Notes under the pieces: model-generated
Told to the model about the DNA's origin: nothing
Seen by the model: only the letters and a program-made list of their open reading frames with translations
The model's database searches: none
Origin: Microvirga rosea
Lineage (GTDB): Bacteria > Pseudomonadota > Alphaproteobacteria > Rhizobiales > Beijerinckiaceae
Length of the DNA stretch: 64,000 nucleotides
Direction: 5' to 3'
NCBI RefSeq assembly: GCF_020595095.1
Contig: NZ_JAJDOP010000010.1
Span: forward strand, 1-64,000
Translations under genes and position numbers: made by a program
In this document: piece by piece, positions 33,982-43,677 of the stretch
Numbering within the stretch: the first letter of the stretch is position 1
Layout of the letters: each line of letters begins with the position of its first letter

Positions 33982-34001
33982 GCAACATTCAGGAGGCCCC
34001 G

Positions 34002-35210
34002 ATGGCCGATGCATTCATCTACGACGCAGTCCGCACACCGCGTGGACGCGGCAAGGCGGATGGTTCATTGCACGAGGTCCCGGCCGTCGATCTGGCCGTG
34101 ACCGCGCTGGATGCGATCCGCCGGCGCAACGACCTCGATCCGATTCTGGTGGAGGACGTGGTGCTCGGCTGCGTCGATCCGGTGGGCGAGGCCGGCGGCG
34201 ACATCGCCCGTGCTTCTGCCCTGAAGGCGGGTTTCGGCAAGGAAGTGCCTGGAATCCAGATCAACCGTTTCTGCGCGTCGGGCCTCGATGCGGTGAATCT
34301 CGCGGCCGCACAGGTCATGACCGGGATGAAGGACATCGCCATCGGCGGCGGCGTGGAATCCATGAGCCGCATCGGCATGGGCGCATCAGGCGGCGCGTGG
34401 CCGGCGGATCCCGGGATTGCCGTTCCGTACTACTTCCTGCCCCAGGGCATCTCGGCGGACCTGATCGCGACCAAATACGGCTTTTCCCGTGACGATGTGG
34501 ACGCCTACGCCGTCGAGTCTCAAAAGCGCGCCGCCCGCGCCTGGGAGGAAGGCCGCTTCAAGAAGTCCGTTATTCCCGTCAAGGACATCAACGGACTGAC
34601 GATCCTCGATCGTGACGAGCACATGCGGCCGCAAACCGACATGCAGTCCCTCGGCCAGCTCAAGGCGGCCTTCGAGCAGATCGGCGATATGGGCGGTTTC
34701 GATGCGGTCGCCATCGCGGCGCATCCGGATGTGGAGTTCATCAACCACGTGCACCATGCCGGCAACTCCTCGGGCATCGTCGATGGAGCCTCGGCCGTTC
34801 TCGTGGGCTCGGAAGAGGGCGGACGCAAGGCGGGTCTGAAGCCCCGCGCCAGGATCCGCTCCTTCGCGTCCATCGGTTCTGACCTCGCCCTCATGCTGAC
34901 GGGTCCGATCGACGTGTCGGAACTCGCCTTGAAAAAAGCCGGTATGACGAAGGACGACATCGACCTCTTCGAGATCAACGAGGCGTTCTCGGCTGTCGTG
35001 CTCCGCTACATCCAGGCCCTTGATCTCGACCCTGCAAAGGTCAACGTGAATGGCGGAGCCATCGCGATGGGACATCCGCTCGGCGCAACCGGCGGGATGA
35101 TCATCGGCACCGTCCTTGACGAGTTGGAACGGACCGGCAAGCAGACGGCGCTCATCACGCTTTGCGTTGCCGCCGGTATGGGGACCGCCACGGTCATCGA
35201 GCGGGTTTGA
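34002..35210 (+). CDS. Acetyl-CoA C-acetyltransferase / 3-ketoacyl-CoA thiolase
   Basis: The thiolase signatures are the active-site Cys91 in [34 protein letters not shown] (His) and the second Cys in [14 protein letters not shown]. It cleaves 3-ketoacyl-CoA to acetyl-CoA and a shortened acyl-CoA, the last step of beta-oxidation. ATG 34002 has AGGAGG seven bases upstream, so it is chosen over an in-frame codon at 33978. It is followed after 15 bases by the multifunctional FadB/J-type gene, the usual FadA/FadB pairing. Confidence 0.93.
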   Translation: MADAFIYDAVRTPRGRGKADGSLHEVPAVDLAVTALDAIRRRNDLDPILVEDVVLGCVDPVGEAGGDIARASALKAGFGKEVPGIQINRFCASGLDAVNLAAAQVMTGMKDIAIGGGVESMSRIGMGASGGAWPADPGIAVPYYFLPQGISADLIATKYGFSRDDVDAYAVESQKRAARAWEEGRFKKSVIPVKDINGLTILDRDEHMRPQTDMQSLGQLKAAFEQIGDMGGFDAVAIAAHPDVEFINHVHHAGNSSGIVDGASAVLVGSEEGGRKAGLKPRARIRSFASIGSDLALMLTGPIDVSELALKKAGMTKDDIDLFEINEAFSAVVLRYIQALDLDPAKVNVNGGAIAMGHPLGATGGMIIGTVLDELERTGKQTALITLCVAAGMGTATVIERV

Positions 35211-35225
35211 GGCTGAGAGGACGAC

Positions 35226-37433
35226 ATGACGAACTTCAACAATTTTCGCTTCGAAGTCGACGGTGACGGGATCGCGGTCGCGACTTGGGACATGCCCGGC
35301 CGTTCCATGAACGTCATCACCACCGAGGTGATGGGAGAGCTCTCCGCGATCATCGAAACGGTCGCCAATGATGCGGCCATCAAAGGCTGCGTCGTCACAT
35401 CCGGCAAAGACAGCTTTTCCGGCGGTGCCGACCTGGGGATGCTCCAGGAGTCCAAGACCCAGTTCGAAAAGCTCGCCAAGGAGAAGGGCCCCGAAGAGGC
35501 GATGAAAGCCTTTTTCGAGGAGTCCCGACGCCTGTCGTTGCTCTACCGTCGCCTGGAGACCAGCGGAAAGCCCTTCGTGGCCGCCATTCATGGCGTCTGC
35601 CTCGGCGGAGCCTTCGAGCTGGCGCTCGCCTGTCATCATCGCGTGCTGTCCGATGTGGATGCGACCCGCGTGGGACTTCCCGAGATCAAGGTCGGTCTTT
35701 TCCCCGGCGCGGGCGGCACCCAGCGCGTGGCTCGCCTGATGCAGACGGGCGATGCCTTGCAGATGCTGCTGAAGGGCGACCAGATCCGCCCCCTCATGGC
35801 GCGCAACATGGGCCTCGTTCATCAGGTCGTGCCGCGCGATCAGCTCGTTCAGGCCGGCAAGGACTGGATCAAAGGCGGAGGATCCGCCGAGGCGCCGTGG
35901 GATCAGAAGGGTTTCAAGCTTCCCTCCAATAAGGTTTATACGCCGGCAGGCATGCAGATCTGGCCACCCGCGAACGCCATCTACCGCCGCGAAACCCAGG
36001 ACAACTATCCGGCCGCCCGGGCAATCCTCGAAGCGGTCTATCAGGGGCTCCAGCTCCCGATGGATCAGGCTCTGAGGGTTGAATCGCGCTTCTTTGCCAA
36101 GATCCTGCGCTCGAAGGAGGCGGCGGCGATGATCCGCACCTTCTTCCTGTCGATGCAGGAGCTGAACAAGGGAGCGCGCCGTCCGAAGAATGTACCGCCG
36201 ACAAGCCTGAAGAAGGTCGGCGTCGTGGGAGCCGGCTTCATGGGCGCCAGCATCGCCTATGTGACGGCCAATGCCGGCATGGAGGTTGTGCTGATCGACC
36301 GGGACACCGAGGCGGCCGAGAAGGGCAAGGCCCACTCTCACAAGCTGATGACCGATCAGATCATGAAGGGGCGCGCCAAGACGGCGGACCGGGATGCGCT
36401 TCTCGCACGCATCAAGGCGTCAGCGGATTACAACGATCTGAAGGATTGCGACCTCGTCGTCGAGGCCGTGTTCGAGGATCCCAAGGTGAAGGCGGACGTG
36501 ATCCAGAAGGTCGAGGCGGTCATCCCTGCGGATTGCATCTTCGCCTCGAACACGTCGACCCTGCCGATCAGCAGCCTGGCCAAGACCTCGAAGCGGCCCG
36601 ACGAGTTCATCGGCATCCACTTCTTCTCGCCCGTCGAGAAGATGATGCTGGTCGAGGTGATCCTCGGCAAGCAGACGGGCGACAAGGCGCTCGCGGCGGC
36701 GCTCGACTTCGTGCGGGCCATCAAGAAGACGCCGATCGCGGTCAACGATTCTCGCGGCTTCTTCGCCAATCGCTGCGTGCTCGGTTACATCCTTGAAGGA
36801 CACCTGATGTTCCTCGAGGGCGTGCCGCCCGCGATGATCGAGAATGCGGGAAAGCAGGCCGGGATGCCGGTGGGGCCCCTTTCGCTGAACGACGAGGTGG
36901 GTGTCGATCTCGGCCTGAAGATCCTGCGGGCCACCAAGGAGCAGCTCGGCGAGGCCGCCATCGTGCCGGCGCAGGAGCAACTCCTGACGGAGCTCGTGGA
37001 CAAGGGCGGCCGCCTGGGGCGCAAGAACCGGAAAGGCTTCTACGATTATCCGGAGAATGGCCCGAAGCGACTCTGGCCCGGCCTCAAGGAGCTACAGCCG
37101 AAGCACCTCGACGCCGAGACCCTGGATATGCAGGAGCTGAAGAAGCGCTTGCTCGTGACCCAGGCGCTCGAAGCGGCCCGCACGGTGGAGGAGGGCGTCA
37201 TCACCGATCCCCGCGAGGCGGATGTCGGCTCCATCCTCGGATTCGGCTTCGCCCCGTACACGGGCGGCGTTCTCTCCTATATCGACTTCATGGGAGCCAA
37301 AGCCTTCGTGGATCTATGCCGGGACCTGCAGGCGAAGTACGGCGACCGCTTCGCTCCGCCGAAGATCCTGCTCGATATGGCGGCGTCCGGGGAAACATTC
37401 TACGGACAGGCCGAGGCCAGGAAGGCAGCCTGA
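35226..37433 (+). CDS. Multifunctional enoyl-CoA hydratase / 3-hydroxyacyl-CoA dehydrogenase (FadB/FadJ type)
   Basis: The N-terminal crotonase domain (residues about 1-200) has [29 protein letters not shown] and [20 protein letters not shown]. The C-terminal part holds the NAD-binding [20 protein letters not shown] near 329-348 and the dehydrogenase core [32 protein letters not shown] and [10 protein letters not shown]. It carries out the middle two steps of beta-oxidation and pairs with the thiolase upstream. The length of 735 residues matches the family. It is the last gene of the operon; a long perfect hairpin follows at 37463-37508. Confidence 0.94.
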   Translation: MTNFNNFRFEVDGDGIAVATWDMPGRSMNVITTEVMGELSAIIETVANDAAIKGCVVTSGKDSFSGGADLGMLQESKTQFEKLAKEKGPEEAMKAFFEESRRLSLLYRRLETSGKPFVAAIHGVCLGGAFELALACHHRVLSDVDATRVGLPEIKVGLFPGAGGTQRVARLMQTGDALQMLLKGDQIRPLMARNMGLVHQVVPRDQLVQAGKDWIKGGGSAEAPWDQKGFKLPSNKVYTPAGMQIWPPANAIYRRETQDNYPAARAILEAVYQGLQLPMDQALRVESRFFAKILRSKEAAAMIRTFFLSMQELNKGARRPKNVPPTSLKKVGVVGAGFMGASIAYVTANAGMEVVLIDRDTEAAEKGKAHSHKLMTDQIMKGRAKTADRDALLARIKASADYNDLKDCDLVVEAVFEDPKVKADVIQKVEAVIPADCIFASNTSTLPISSLAKTSKRPDEFIGIHFFSPVEKMMLVEVILGKQTGDKALAAALDFVRAIKKTPIAVNDSRGFFANRCVLGYILEGHLMFLEGVPPAMIENAGKQAGMPVGPLSLNDEVGVDLGLKILRATKEQLGEAAIVPAQEQLLTELVDKGGRLGRKNRKGFYDYPENGPKRLWPGLKELQPKHLDAETLDMQELKKRLLVTQALEAARTVEEGVITDPREADVGSILGFGFAPYTGGVLSYIDFMGAKAFVDLCRDLQAKYGDRFAPPKILLDMAASGETFYGQAEARKAA

Positions 37434-37462
37434 ATTTCCTCGCCGTTTGGAGAGGTTCGGTA

Positions 37463-37508
37463 AGGAATGGACATGGTAGGCTCCCAATGCCCGTGCATGT
37501 CCATTCCT
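37463..37508 (+). terminator. Long hairpin downstream of the beta-oxidation operon
   Basis: AGGAATGGACATG (37463-37475) and CATGTCCATTCCT (37496-37508) are perfect 13-base inverted copies around a 20-base loop. It lies 29 bases after the FadB/J stop and ends 35 bases before the DinB-family gene. There is no T run, so it may act as an attenuator or RNA-stability element more than a classic terminator. Confidence 0.55.
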
Positions 37509-37543
37509 GATCCGTCTTCACATCGATTGCGAGAGAATGTGCG

Positions 37544-38053
37544 ATGAAACCGTACTTTGCCATGCTGGCTGCCTATAACGCATGGTGCAACCAGCGCCTC
37601 TATGATGTCGTCGCCGGCCTTTCCAGCGAAGAATACAAGGCCGATCGCGGCGCGTTCTTCAAATCGATCCATGGCACGTTCAACCATCTTCTCGTGGCGG
37701 ATCGCATCTGGATGAAGCGTTTCACCGGGAAGGGGGAGGCGCCCTCCCGCCTGGACGAGATCCTGTTCGAGGAGTTCGGCTCTCTCAGGGACGCGCGTTG
37801 GAAAGAGGATGAGCGTATCCTGAGCTATGTGGACGGCCTGTCGGACGCCGATCTCACGGCACGGCTCCAATACAGCGCTCTCAGCAACCCGAAACTCATT
37901 GAGCAGCCGCTGGCGTCGGTCCTGCTTCATTTCTTCAATCATCAGACGCACCATCGCGGCCAAGCGCATGCGCTCGTCACGAGCCTGGGCCACGAAGCGC
38001 CATCGCTGGACCTTGCCCTCTTCCAGCGTATCAGCGGCATGGGAATGCAATGA
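37544..38053 (+). CDS. DinB family protein (169 aa)
   Basis: The DinB/YfiT four-helix bundle pattern is visible: MLAAYNAWCNQRLYDVVAGL at the start, the first metal His in SIHGTFNHLLVADRIWMKRF, and the pair in LLHFFNHQTHHRGQAHALVT. The three His residues would bind a divalent metal. Family members include thiol-dependent transferases, but most are uncharacterised; despite the name they are not the DNA polymerase. It overlaps the thioesterase gene by ATGA, suggesting linked function or at least co-expression. Confidence 0.9.
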   Translation: MKPYFAMLAAYNAWCNQRLYDVVAGLSSEEYKADRGAFFKSIHGTFNHLLVADRIWMKRFTGKGEAPSRLDEILFEEFGSLRDARWKEDERILSYVDGLSDADLTARLQYSALSNPKLIEQPLASVLLHFFNHQTHHRGQAHALVTSLGHEAPSLDLALFQRISGMGMQ

Positions 38054-38598
38054 ATCTCTGGCTGCGTGTCCTGCACCTCATCATCGCCTCGTTCTTCCGC
38101 CCGAAGCTCGATCCGGTGCATGACGTGTCGCGCCTTTCCTTTCGGGTCTGGCCGCATGACCTCGATACCTCGCTCCATATGAACAACGGGCGTTACTGGA
38201 CCCTGATGGATCTCGGGCGCACCGACATCATGATCCGTTCGGATCTGTGGCGGACCATCGCAAGGAACCGCTGGGTCCCGGTGGTCAGCGCCGGGAAGAT
38301 CCGCTTTCGACGGGAACTGAGGCTGTTCCAGCCCTTCGCCCTTGAAACCCGCATTGTCACCTGGGCGGAAACCTGGGTGGTGATGGAGCATCGTCTCATC
38401 TCGAAATCCCGGGACGGCAGCCCGGTCATCAATGCCATCGCGCTCGTTCGCGCCGGGATTTATGACAGGCGGGCGAGGAGCTTCGTCCCGGTTGACCGGC
38501 TGTTCGAGGCCGTGGGCTTGCGGGCCGAGCCTCCCGAGCCCTCGCCGGAGGTCGCAGCCTTCCTGGCTGCCGAAGAGGCGTTGAAGAACGCGGCTTGA
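38050..38598 (+). CDS. Acyl-CoA thioesterase-like hotdog protein
   Basis: The central LDTSLHMNNGRYWTLMDLGR is the conserved segment of 4HBT/THEM-type thioesterases (DxxxHxNNxxY). The rest is a single hotdog fold of about 150 residues, preceded by an N-terminal amphipathic helix (LWLRVLHLIIASFF) that may attach it to the membrane. It probably hydrolyses an acyl-CoA. It is coupled to the DinB-family gene by ATGA and lies next to the beta-oxidation operon, which fits a role in acyl-CoA metabolism. The substrate is unknown. Confidence 0.8.
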   Translation: MNLWLRVLHLIIASFFRPKLDPVHDVSRLSFRVWPHDLDTSLHMNNGRYWTLMDLGRTDIMIRSDLWRTIARNRWVPVVSAGKIRFRRELRLFQPFALETRIVTWAETWVVMEHRLISKSRDGSPVINAIALVRAGIYDRRARSFVPVDRLFEAVGLRAEPPEPSPEVAAFLAAEEALKNAA

Positions 38599-38655
38599 TC
38601 CTGACCGTCGCCGTTGTAGCTTGCATATTCTTGCCGCAACCGTGAAGACGATTCG

Positions 38656-39285
38656 ATGCCCCGTACCATCGACTACTATTTCTCCCTGATGAGCCCATGG
38701 GCCTATATCGGCCACAAGCCCTTCATGGAAATCGCTCGCCGTCACGGGATCGAGGTCAATTACAAGCCCGTTTTCTTGGGGAGGGTCTTCTCCGAGACCG
38801 GGGGCCTCCCGCTGGCCAAGCGACATCCAGCGCGGCAGCGCTATCGCCTCGTCGAGCTCCAGCGCTGGCGTGAGAAGCGGGGGCTGACCTTCAACATCAA
38901 GCCGAAATTCTGGCCCTTCGAGGTCAATCTCGCGGACCGGTTCGTGATCGCCGTGACGGTTTCCGGCAAGGATGCGGATCCCTTCCTCCGGCGGGCCTTC
39001 GCGGCCCTGTGGGAGGAGGAGCGGGATTTGGGCGATCCTCTGGTTCTCGCCGAGATCGCGGAGGCAGCCGGTCTCGATTCATCGTCTCTCATGGATATCG
39101 CGACAGGGAGCACCACCGAGGCAATCTATGCCCTCAACCTCGAGAATGCCGTGGGCGGCGATGTTTTCGGATCTCCCGCCTATGTGCTGGACGGCGAGGT
39201 GTTCTGGGGACAGGACCGGCTCGACCTGCTCGATGATGCGCTCACGAGCGGCCGGTCTCCCTACCGGCCCGAAGTGACAGGGTAG
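38656..39285 (+). CDS. 2-hydroxychromene-2-carboxylate isomerase / DsbA-like (kappa GST) protein
   Basis: IDYYFSLMSPWAYIGHKPFM carries the active-site Ser of kappa-class GST/HCCA isomerases in place of the DsbA Cys pair. The thioredoxin fold is interrupted by a helical domain, and FGSPAYVLDGEVFWGQDRLD is the typical closing segment. Characterised members use glutathione to isomerise aromatic intermediates; many genomic copies have unknown substrates. It is followed after two bases by the racemase-like gene, likely in one transcript. Confidence 0.87.
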   Translation: MPRTIDYYFSLMSPWAYIGHKPFMEIARRHGIEVNYKPVFLGRVFSETGGLPLAKRHPARQRYRLVELQRWREKRGLTFNIKPKFWPFEVNLADRFVIAVTVSGKDADPFLRRAFAALWEEERDLGDPLVLAEIAEAAGLDSSSLMDIATGSTTEAIYALNLENAVGGDVFGSPAYVLDGEVFWGQDRLDLLDDALTSGRSPYRPEVTG

Positions 39286-39287
39286 GA

Positions 39288-40079
39288 ATGCGGCTCCACA
39301 AACCGCTGGCCGTCTTCGACGCAGGGCTCGGCAGCTATGCCGCCGTTTGCCTGCTGCGGGAGGCGTATCCCGAGCAGGATCTTCTTTATCTCGCGGACCG
39401 GGCGAGCTTTCCCTATGGCGGCAAGAGCCGCGCCGACTTGGCGGCTACGGTCGGAAAAGCCATTGCCTATCTGGAGACCTTCGACCCTTGCGCCGTCGTC
39501 CTGGCGTCGAACGCACCGACCGTCGTCGCGTTCGACCTGCTGCAGGCCGGGGCGACGAGACCGCTCTTCGGAGTATATCCGCCGGTCGCGGAGGCGCTGC
39601 GTGTCTCCACCTCGAAGCACATTGCTGTTCTGGGCGTCCGGTCGATGGTGGAGAGTCCCGAAATCCGCCGGTTCATCAGCGAGAGCGGAAAAGGGCAGGG
39701 CACAGTTCATGCTGTCGATGCATCGGATCTTGTCGCCCTTGTGGAGAGCGCGGTTTTCCTCAACGACAGAATGGGGACGCAAGACAAGGTTTCGCGCTTC
39801 GTGGAGCGCTTGAGGCGCGACCATTCCGCCATCGATGTGATGACGCTCTCCTCGACCCATCTTCCCTGGCTGTCCGATTATTTTCATACGGCCGCGCCGG
39901 ACGTAACCTTCCTCGATCCCGCTGCTTCCCTCGTGGACGTCCTGAAGCCTCATGTCACGCCCGGGACCGGACGGATCGAAGGGCAGGTGACGGAGAACGA
40001 GCGTTATCCGTTCGAGGCTTTCGTTCGCATGCTGGACACCCTCGACATCCGTATCCCTGTGCGCCGCGTCAGTTTCTGA
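39288..40079 (+). CDS. Glutamate/aspartate racemase-family protein lacking both catalytic cysteines
   Basis: The fold of MurI-type racemases is recognisable: AVFDAGLGS at the start, LLYLADRASFPYGGKS, LFGVYPPVAEAL, HIAVLGVRSMVESPEIRRFI and a region equivalent to the second active-site loop. The two loops that normally hold the catalytic cysteines read LASNAPTV (Ser74; usual ACNTA) and LSSTHLPWL (Ser189; usual GCTHYP). Both cysteines are therefore serine, and normal two-base racemisation is not expected. The Asp at 11 is kept. It could be a binding protein, a different isomerase or a non-catalytic relative. It should not be annotated as murI. Confidence 0.8.
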   Translation: MRLHKPLAVFDAGLGSYAAVCLLREAYPEQDLLYLADRASFPYGGKSRADLAATVGKAIAYLETFDPCAVVLASNAPTVVAFDLLQAGATRPLFGVYPPVAEALRVSTSKHIAVLGVRSMVESPEIRRFISESGKGQGTVHAVDASDLVALVESAVFLNDRMGTQDKVSRFVERLRRDHSAIDVMTLSSTHLPWLSDYFHTAAPDVTFLDPAASLVDVLKPHVTPGTGRIEGQVTENERYPFEAFVRMLDTLDIRIPVRRVSF

Positions 40080-40094
40080 CGCGGGCTCGCGGAT

Positions 40095-43000
40095 TTACTC
40101 CGCGGCCACGCGGGTGGCGCGCCACTGGGTGAGGAGCGCCCGAAGGGCCGCGGGCTTCACCGGCTTGTTGAGGACATGGACATGCATGGCCGCCGCCGCA
40201 TCCCGGACGACGGGCGTGCGATCCGCCGTCACGAGAACGGCGGGAGTATCGACCTGGGTTTTCCAGCGAAGAGCTTTGATCAGGTCGAGGCCGTCGCCCT
40301 CGTCCAGGTGATAATCGGCGATGATCACATCCGGGTTGGCTCGGTGGGCTTTGATGACGCTCTGCGCCGTGTCGAGGTCGGACGCGGTCCAAACATCGCA
40401 GCCCCAATTGGTCAGGAGCAGGCGCATTCCTTCCAGAATGGCGGGCTCATTGTCGATCACGAGTACGCTTAGCTTCGACAAAGCCGTGACCGGTGTCGCC
40501 GGGGCTTCAGGTGCCGCATGGGATGCCGGGAGAGCTGCCACGACCGGTACTTCGACGCGAAACACGGACCCGCGGCCCGCCTCGGATTTCAGCGTAACGG
40601 GATGGGACAGAACGCGTCCGAGCCGCTCGACGATCGAGAGGCCGAGCCCGAGGCCTCGGGCGACCTTGGCGCCCTGGTCGAGCCGCTGGAACTCCCGGAA
40701 GACGATCCTCTGCTTCGAGGGCGGTATGCCGAGCCCCGTATCCCAGATTTCGAGGATCAGATGCGTTCCGCGCCTGCGCCCGCCGACCAGAACGCGTCCG
40801 CCGGGCGTATATTTGATGGCGTTCGAGATCAGGTTCTGCAGCAGGCGCCGCAGGAGACGGCGATCCGACCGGACCGTCAGGGCGGACGGGACGAACGTGA
40901 GGGTCAGGCCCTTCTCGCGGGCGATGGGGTCGAATTCCCGCTGCAACTGACGGAAGAGCTCGTCGACCCGGAAGCTCGACCATTGCGGCTTCATGGCGCC
41001 GGTATCGAGGCGGGAAATATCGAGGAGGGCTGTCAGGATCTCCTCGACCGCGTCGAGCGATGCGTCGATGTTCTCGGCAAGAGTCGCATCTCCTGCCTCC
41101 TTATCCCGCTCGACCAGGGACGTTGCGTAGAGCCGCGCCGCATTGAGCGGTTGAAGGATGTCGTGGGAGGCTGCAGCGAGGAAGCGTGTCTTGGAAACGT
41201 TCGCCTCGTCGGCCTCCGCCTTTGCTTGAGTGAGGGCTTCGTTGAGGAGGGTCAATTCCTCGGTGCGTTCCCGGACTCTCTGTTCGAGAGTCTCGTTGGC
41301 GCGACGGCTTTCTTCTTCCACCGCCACCGTCTCGGTGACATCCGTGTAGGTGGTCACGAGACCTCCGTCCGGCAGTGGATTGGAGCGGATCTCGATCACC
41401 TTGCCCGACGGATAAAGCTTCAGGCGCACCGGTTCGAGATCGTGCAGGAAGGAATGGATGCGCGCCTCGACGAGATCGTCGAAGGTGCCTGGGCCATAGG
41501 ATCCCCGCTCCGCATTGAACCGGATGATGCTGTCCATGCCGACGCCGATCCGCACCAGATTGGGAGGCAAGTCGTAGAGATCCACAAAGGCCTGGTTCCA
41601 GGCCAGGAGCCTCAAGTCGCGATCAAGAACCGTAATCCCCTGTTTGGCGTAGTTGATCGCGTGTTGAAGCAGGTCACGGCTGTGTTGGATCGCCGCGGAT
41701 GCATCGTCGAGCAGCTTCAAGGCCGCCTTGGTCGAAACCGTTCTCCGGCGCAGAACGAGGGAAAGGGCCAGTCGTGACGAAGCAGTGCCGATGGCCGAAG
41801 CCAGCAGATGCTCCGCGTAACGCAGCAGGTGGATATCCGCTTCCGCCCGCAGGTCGAGCCTTTGGCCTCGGCTATGGGCGAAACCTTCAAAGGAACGGCT
41901 CGTGCGTTCCTCGCCGAGATACCGTGCTACGGCCGCACGCAACTCCTCGATCGTGATGCTGGGGCGAAACAGCCGAAAGCTCGGGGCCGCGGAATGATCG
42001 GCCTCGCCTACGAAGACGATGGCCTGAATGCGCTCCAGGGCCGTGACCGGACGCCAGAGCGAAAAAGCCACGTAAGTGATGATGTTGAGCGTCAGGCTCC
42101 AGACGACCCCGTGGGTCAGCTGGGGCAGATCCACGCCGAACAAAGCCGTCGGTTTGAGCGCGACAATTCCGAAGGGACCCGTCACCACCACGTCCGACCA
42201 GAAGACCCCGTCCCAGACCAGGCTCGGCAACAGGAGCGTATAGGCCCAGGTGAGAAAGCCCACGGTGAGGCCGACCGTGGCACCGAGCGCCGTTCCGCGG
42301 GACCAGATCAGGCCGCCGAGAAAGGCAGGAGCGATCTGTGCGATCGCCGCGAAGGACAAGAGGCCGATCGCCGCCAGGGCCGCGTCGCCGGAGGCTCGAT
42401 AATAAGCATAGGCAAGCAGGATCACGACGACGATGGAGATGCGGCGTATGCCGAGCACGAAGCTGCCGAGATCCATCCCCGCGAAGGCACGCCGGCGCAG
42501 GACGATGGGCATGATGAGGTGGTTCGAGATCATCACCGCAACCGCAACCGAATCGACGATCACCATGGCGGTTGCGGCGGAGAAGCCACCCAGAAACGCG
42601 ATGATCGCCGTCTTTCCGGCCCCGTCGAAGAGCGGCAGCGCCAGGACCGTCATGTCCCGGTCGACCGTGCCTTCCGGAAACACCGCGAGTCCGCCGAGAG
42701 CGATGGGAATGACGAAGATGTTGATGGCGATCAGGTAGACGGGAAAAAGCCATGCGGCCCGCTTCACGTCCTCGATGGCGCGGTTCTCGACCACCGTCAT
42801 GTGAAACTGGCGCGGCAACAGGAGGGCTGCGCAGCTCGAAAGCAGGATCAGGGTGATATAGCTGCCAAAGCCCGAGGTGCGCCCAAGCATGCTGGCGCTG
42901 ATGTCTTGCGCATGAAGCCTGCTGACGATGGCGTCATAGCCACCGAACATGAAGAAGGTCACATAGGCGCCGACCAGCAGAAAAGCCGCGAGCTTCACCA

Positions 43001-43604
43001 CCGACTCGACCGAGATCGCCATCATCAGCCCGTCCTGGTGTTCCGTCGCGTCCGTGTGGCGCGTCCCGAAGGCCACCGCAAATCCAGCCAGAACCAGCGC
43101 GACCCCGAGGGCCAGATCGCCGAAGATCGGGACACTTTGCGGCGTGAAACCGCTCGCGGCCTTGAGAAAGACGTCCAGCGAGGAGGAGACGGCCTTGAGC
43201 TGCAGGGCGATGTAGGGAATCGAGCCGACGAGGGCGATAAGGCTTACCAGAGCCGCCACCCGTTCACTCTTGCCGTACCGGGCCGCGACGAAGTCGGCGA
43301 TCGAGGAAATATTCTGCGTCTTCGCAATGCGCACGACCCGCGAAACGAGGAGGTGCCCGAAGCCGATCACAAGGATGGGGCCGATATAGATGGTCAGGAA
43401 GTCGAAGCCCGAATGGCTCGCAAGTCCCACCGAGCCGAAGAACGTCCAGGAGGTGCAATAAACGCCGAGAGACAGGGCCGCGATGGTGGAGCGCGCCCTG
43501 CCTTGGACGATCTTGCGCCCACCGTTGTCGCCCCAATAGGCGACAGCGAAGAGGAGGCAGAGATAGACCAGGGCCGATAGGATTACCGCCCAACTGGCGA
43601 CCAT
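40095..43604 (-). CDS. Hybrid sensor histidine kinase with sodium:solute-symporter N-terminus (1169 aa)
   Basis: Residues 1-520 form the multi-span symporter module seen in CbrA-like kinases, beginning WAVILSALVYLCLLFAVAYW. A PAS-type domain (about 645-760, TVLDRDLRLLAWNQAFVDLY) is followed by a helical linker. The HisKA domain has phosphoacceptor His814 in AASHDILQPLNAAR. The ATPase domain has NAIKYTPGG (N box), DTGLGIP and RGLGLGLS. A C-terminal receiver has Asp1097 in IIADYHL and Lys1147. It probably senses a nutrient or solute by way of the transporter module and passes phosphate to a separate regulator. No regulator gene is adjacent. Confidence 0.92.
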   Translation of the reverse strand: MVASWAVILSALVYLCLLFAVAYWGDNGGRKIVQGRARSTIAALSLGVYCTSWTFFGSVGLASHSGFDFLTIYIGPILVIGFGHLLVSRVVRIAKTQNISSIADFVAARYGKSERVAALVSLIALVGSIPYIALQLKAVSSSLDVFLKAASGFTPQSVPIFGDLALGVALVLAGFAVAFGTRHTDATEHQDGLMMAISVESVVKLAAFLLVGAYVTFFMFGGYDAIVSRLHAQDISASMLGRTSGFGSYITLILLSSCAALLLPRQFHMTVVENRAIEDVKRAAWLFPVYLIAINIFVIPIALGGLAVFPEGTVDRDMTVLALPLFDGAGKTAIIAFLGGFSAATAMVIVDSVAVAVMISNHLIMPIVLRRRAFAGMDLGSFVLGIRRISIVVVILLAYAYYRASGDAALAAIGLLSFAAIAQIAPAFLGGLIWSRGTALGATVGLTVGFLTWAYTLLLPSLVWDGVFWSDVVVTGPFGIVALKPTALFGVDLPQLTHGVVWSLTLNIITYVAFSLWRPVTALERIQAIVFVGEADHSAAPSFRLFRPSITIEELRAAVARYLGEERTSRSFEGFAHSRGQRLDLRAEADIHLLRYAEHLLASAIGTASSRLALSLVLRRRTVSTKAALKLLDDASAAIQHSRDLLQHAINYAKQGITVLDRDLRLLAWNQAFVDLYDLPPNLVRIGVGMDSIIRFNAERGSYGPGTFDDLVEARIHSFLHDLEPVRLKLYPSGKVIEIRSNPLPDGGLVTTYTDVTETVAVEEESRRANETLEQRVRERTEELTLLNEALTQAKAEADEANVSKTRFLAAASHDILQPLNAARLYATSLVERDKEAGDATLAENIDASLDAVEEILTALLDISRLDTGAMKPQWSSFRVDELFRQLQREFDPIAREKGLTLTFVPSALTVRSDRRLLRRLLQNLISNAIKYTPGGRVLVGGRRRGTHLILEIWDTGLGIPPSKQRIVFREFQRLDQGAKVARGLGLGLSIVERLGRVLSHPVTLKSEAGRGSVFRVEVPVVAALPASHAAPEAPATPVTALSKLSVLVIDNEPAILEGMRLLLTNWGCDVWTASDLDTAQSVIKAHRANPDVIIADYHLDEGDGLDLIKALRWKTQVDTPAVLVTADRTPVVRDAAAAMHVHVLNKPVKPAALRALLTQWRATRVAAE

Positions 43605-43677
43605 GTGCGAGGATCCTCGTGAGAGCAGGAGCTAGGTTTACCGCCTTGCTCCAGGGATTGCCACTGCTTCACAAGGC

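Noticed and set aside
39288-40079. Annotation as functional glutamate racemase (murI)
   Set aside because: Both catalytic cysteines are serine, so the enzyme name would be misleading.
41808-43580. Plus-strand ORF of 590 codons opposite the hybrid kinase
   Set aside because: Highly charged, repetitive Asp/Glu/Arg/His composition with no domain, antisense to a well-defined symporter module.
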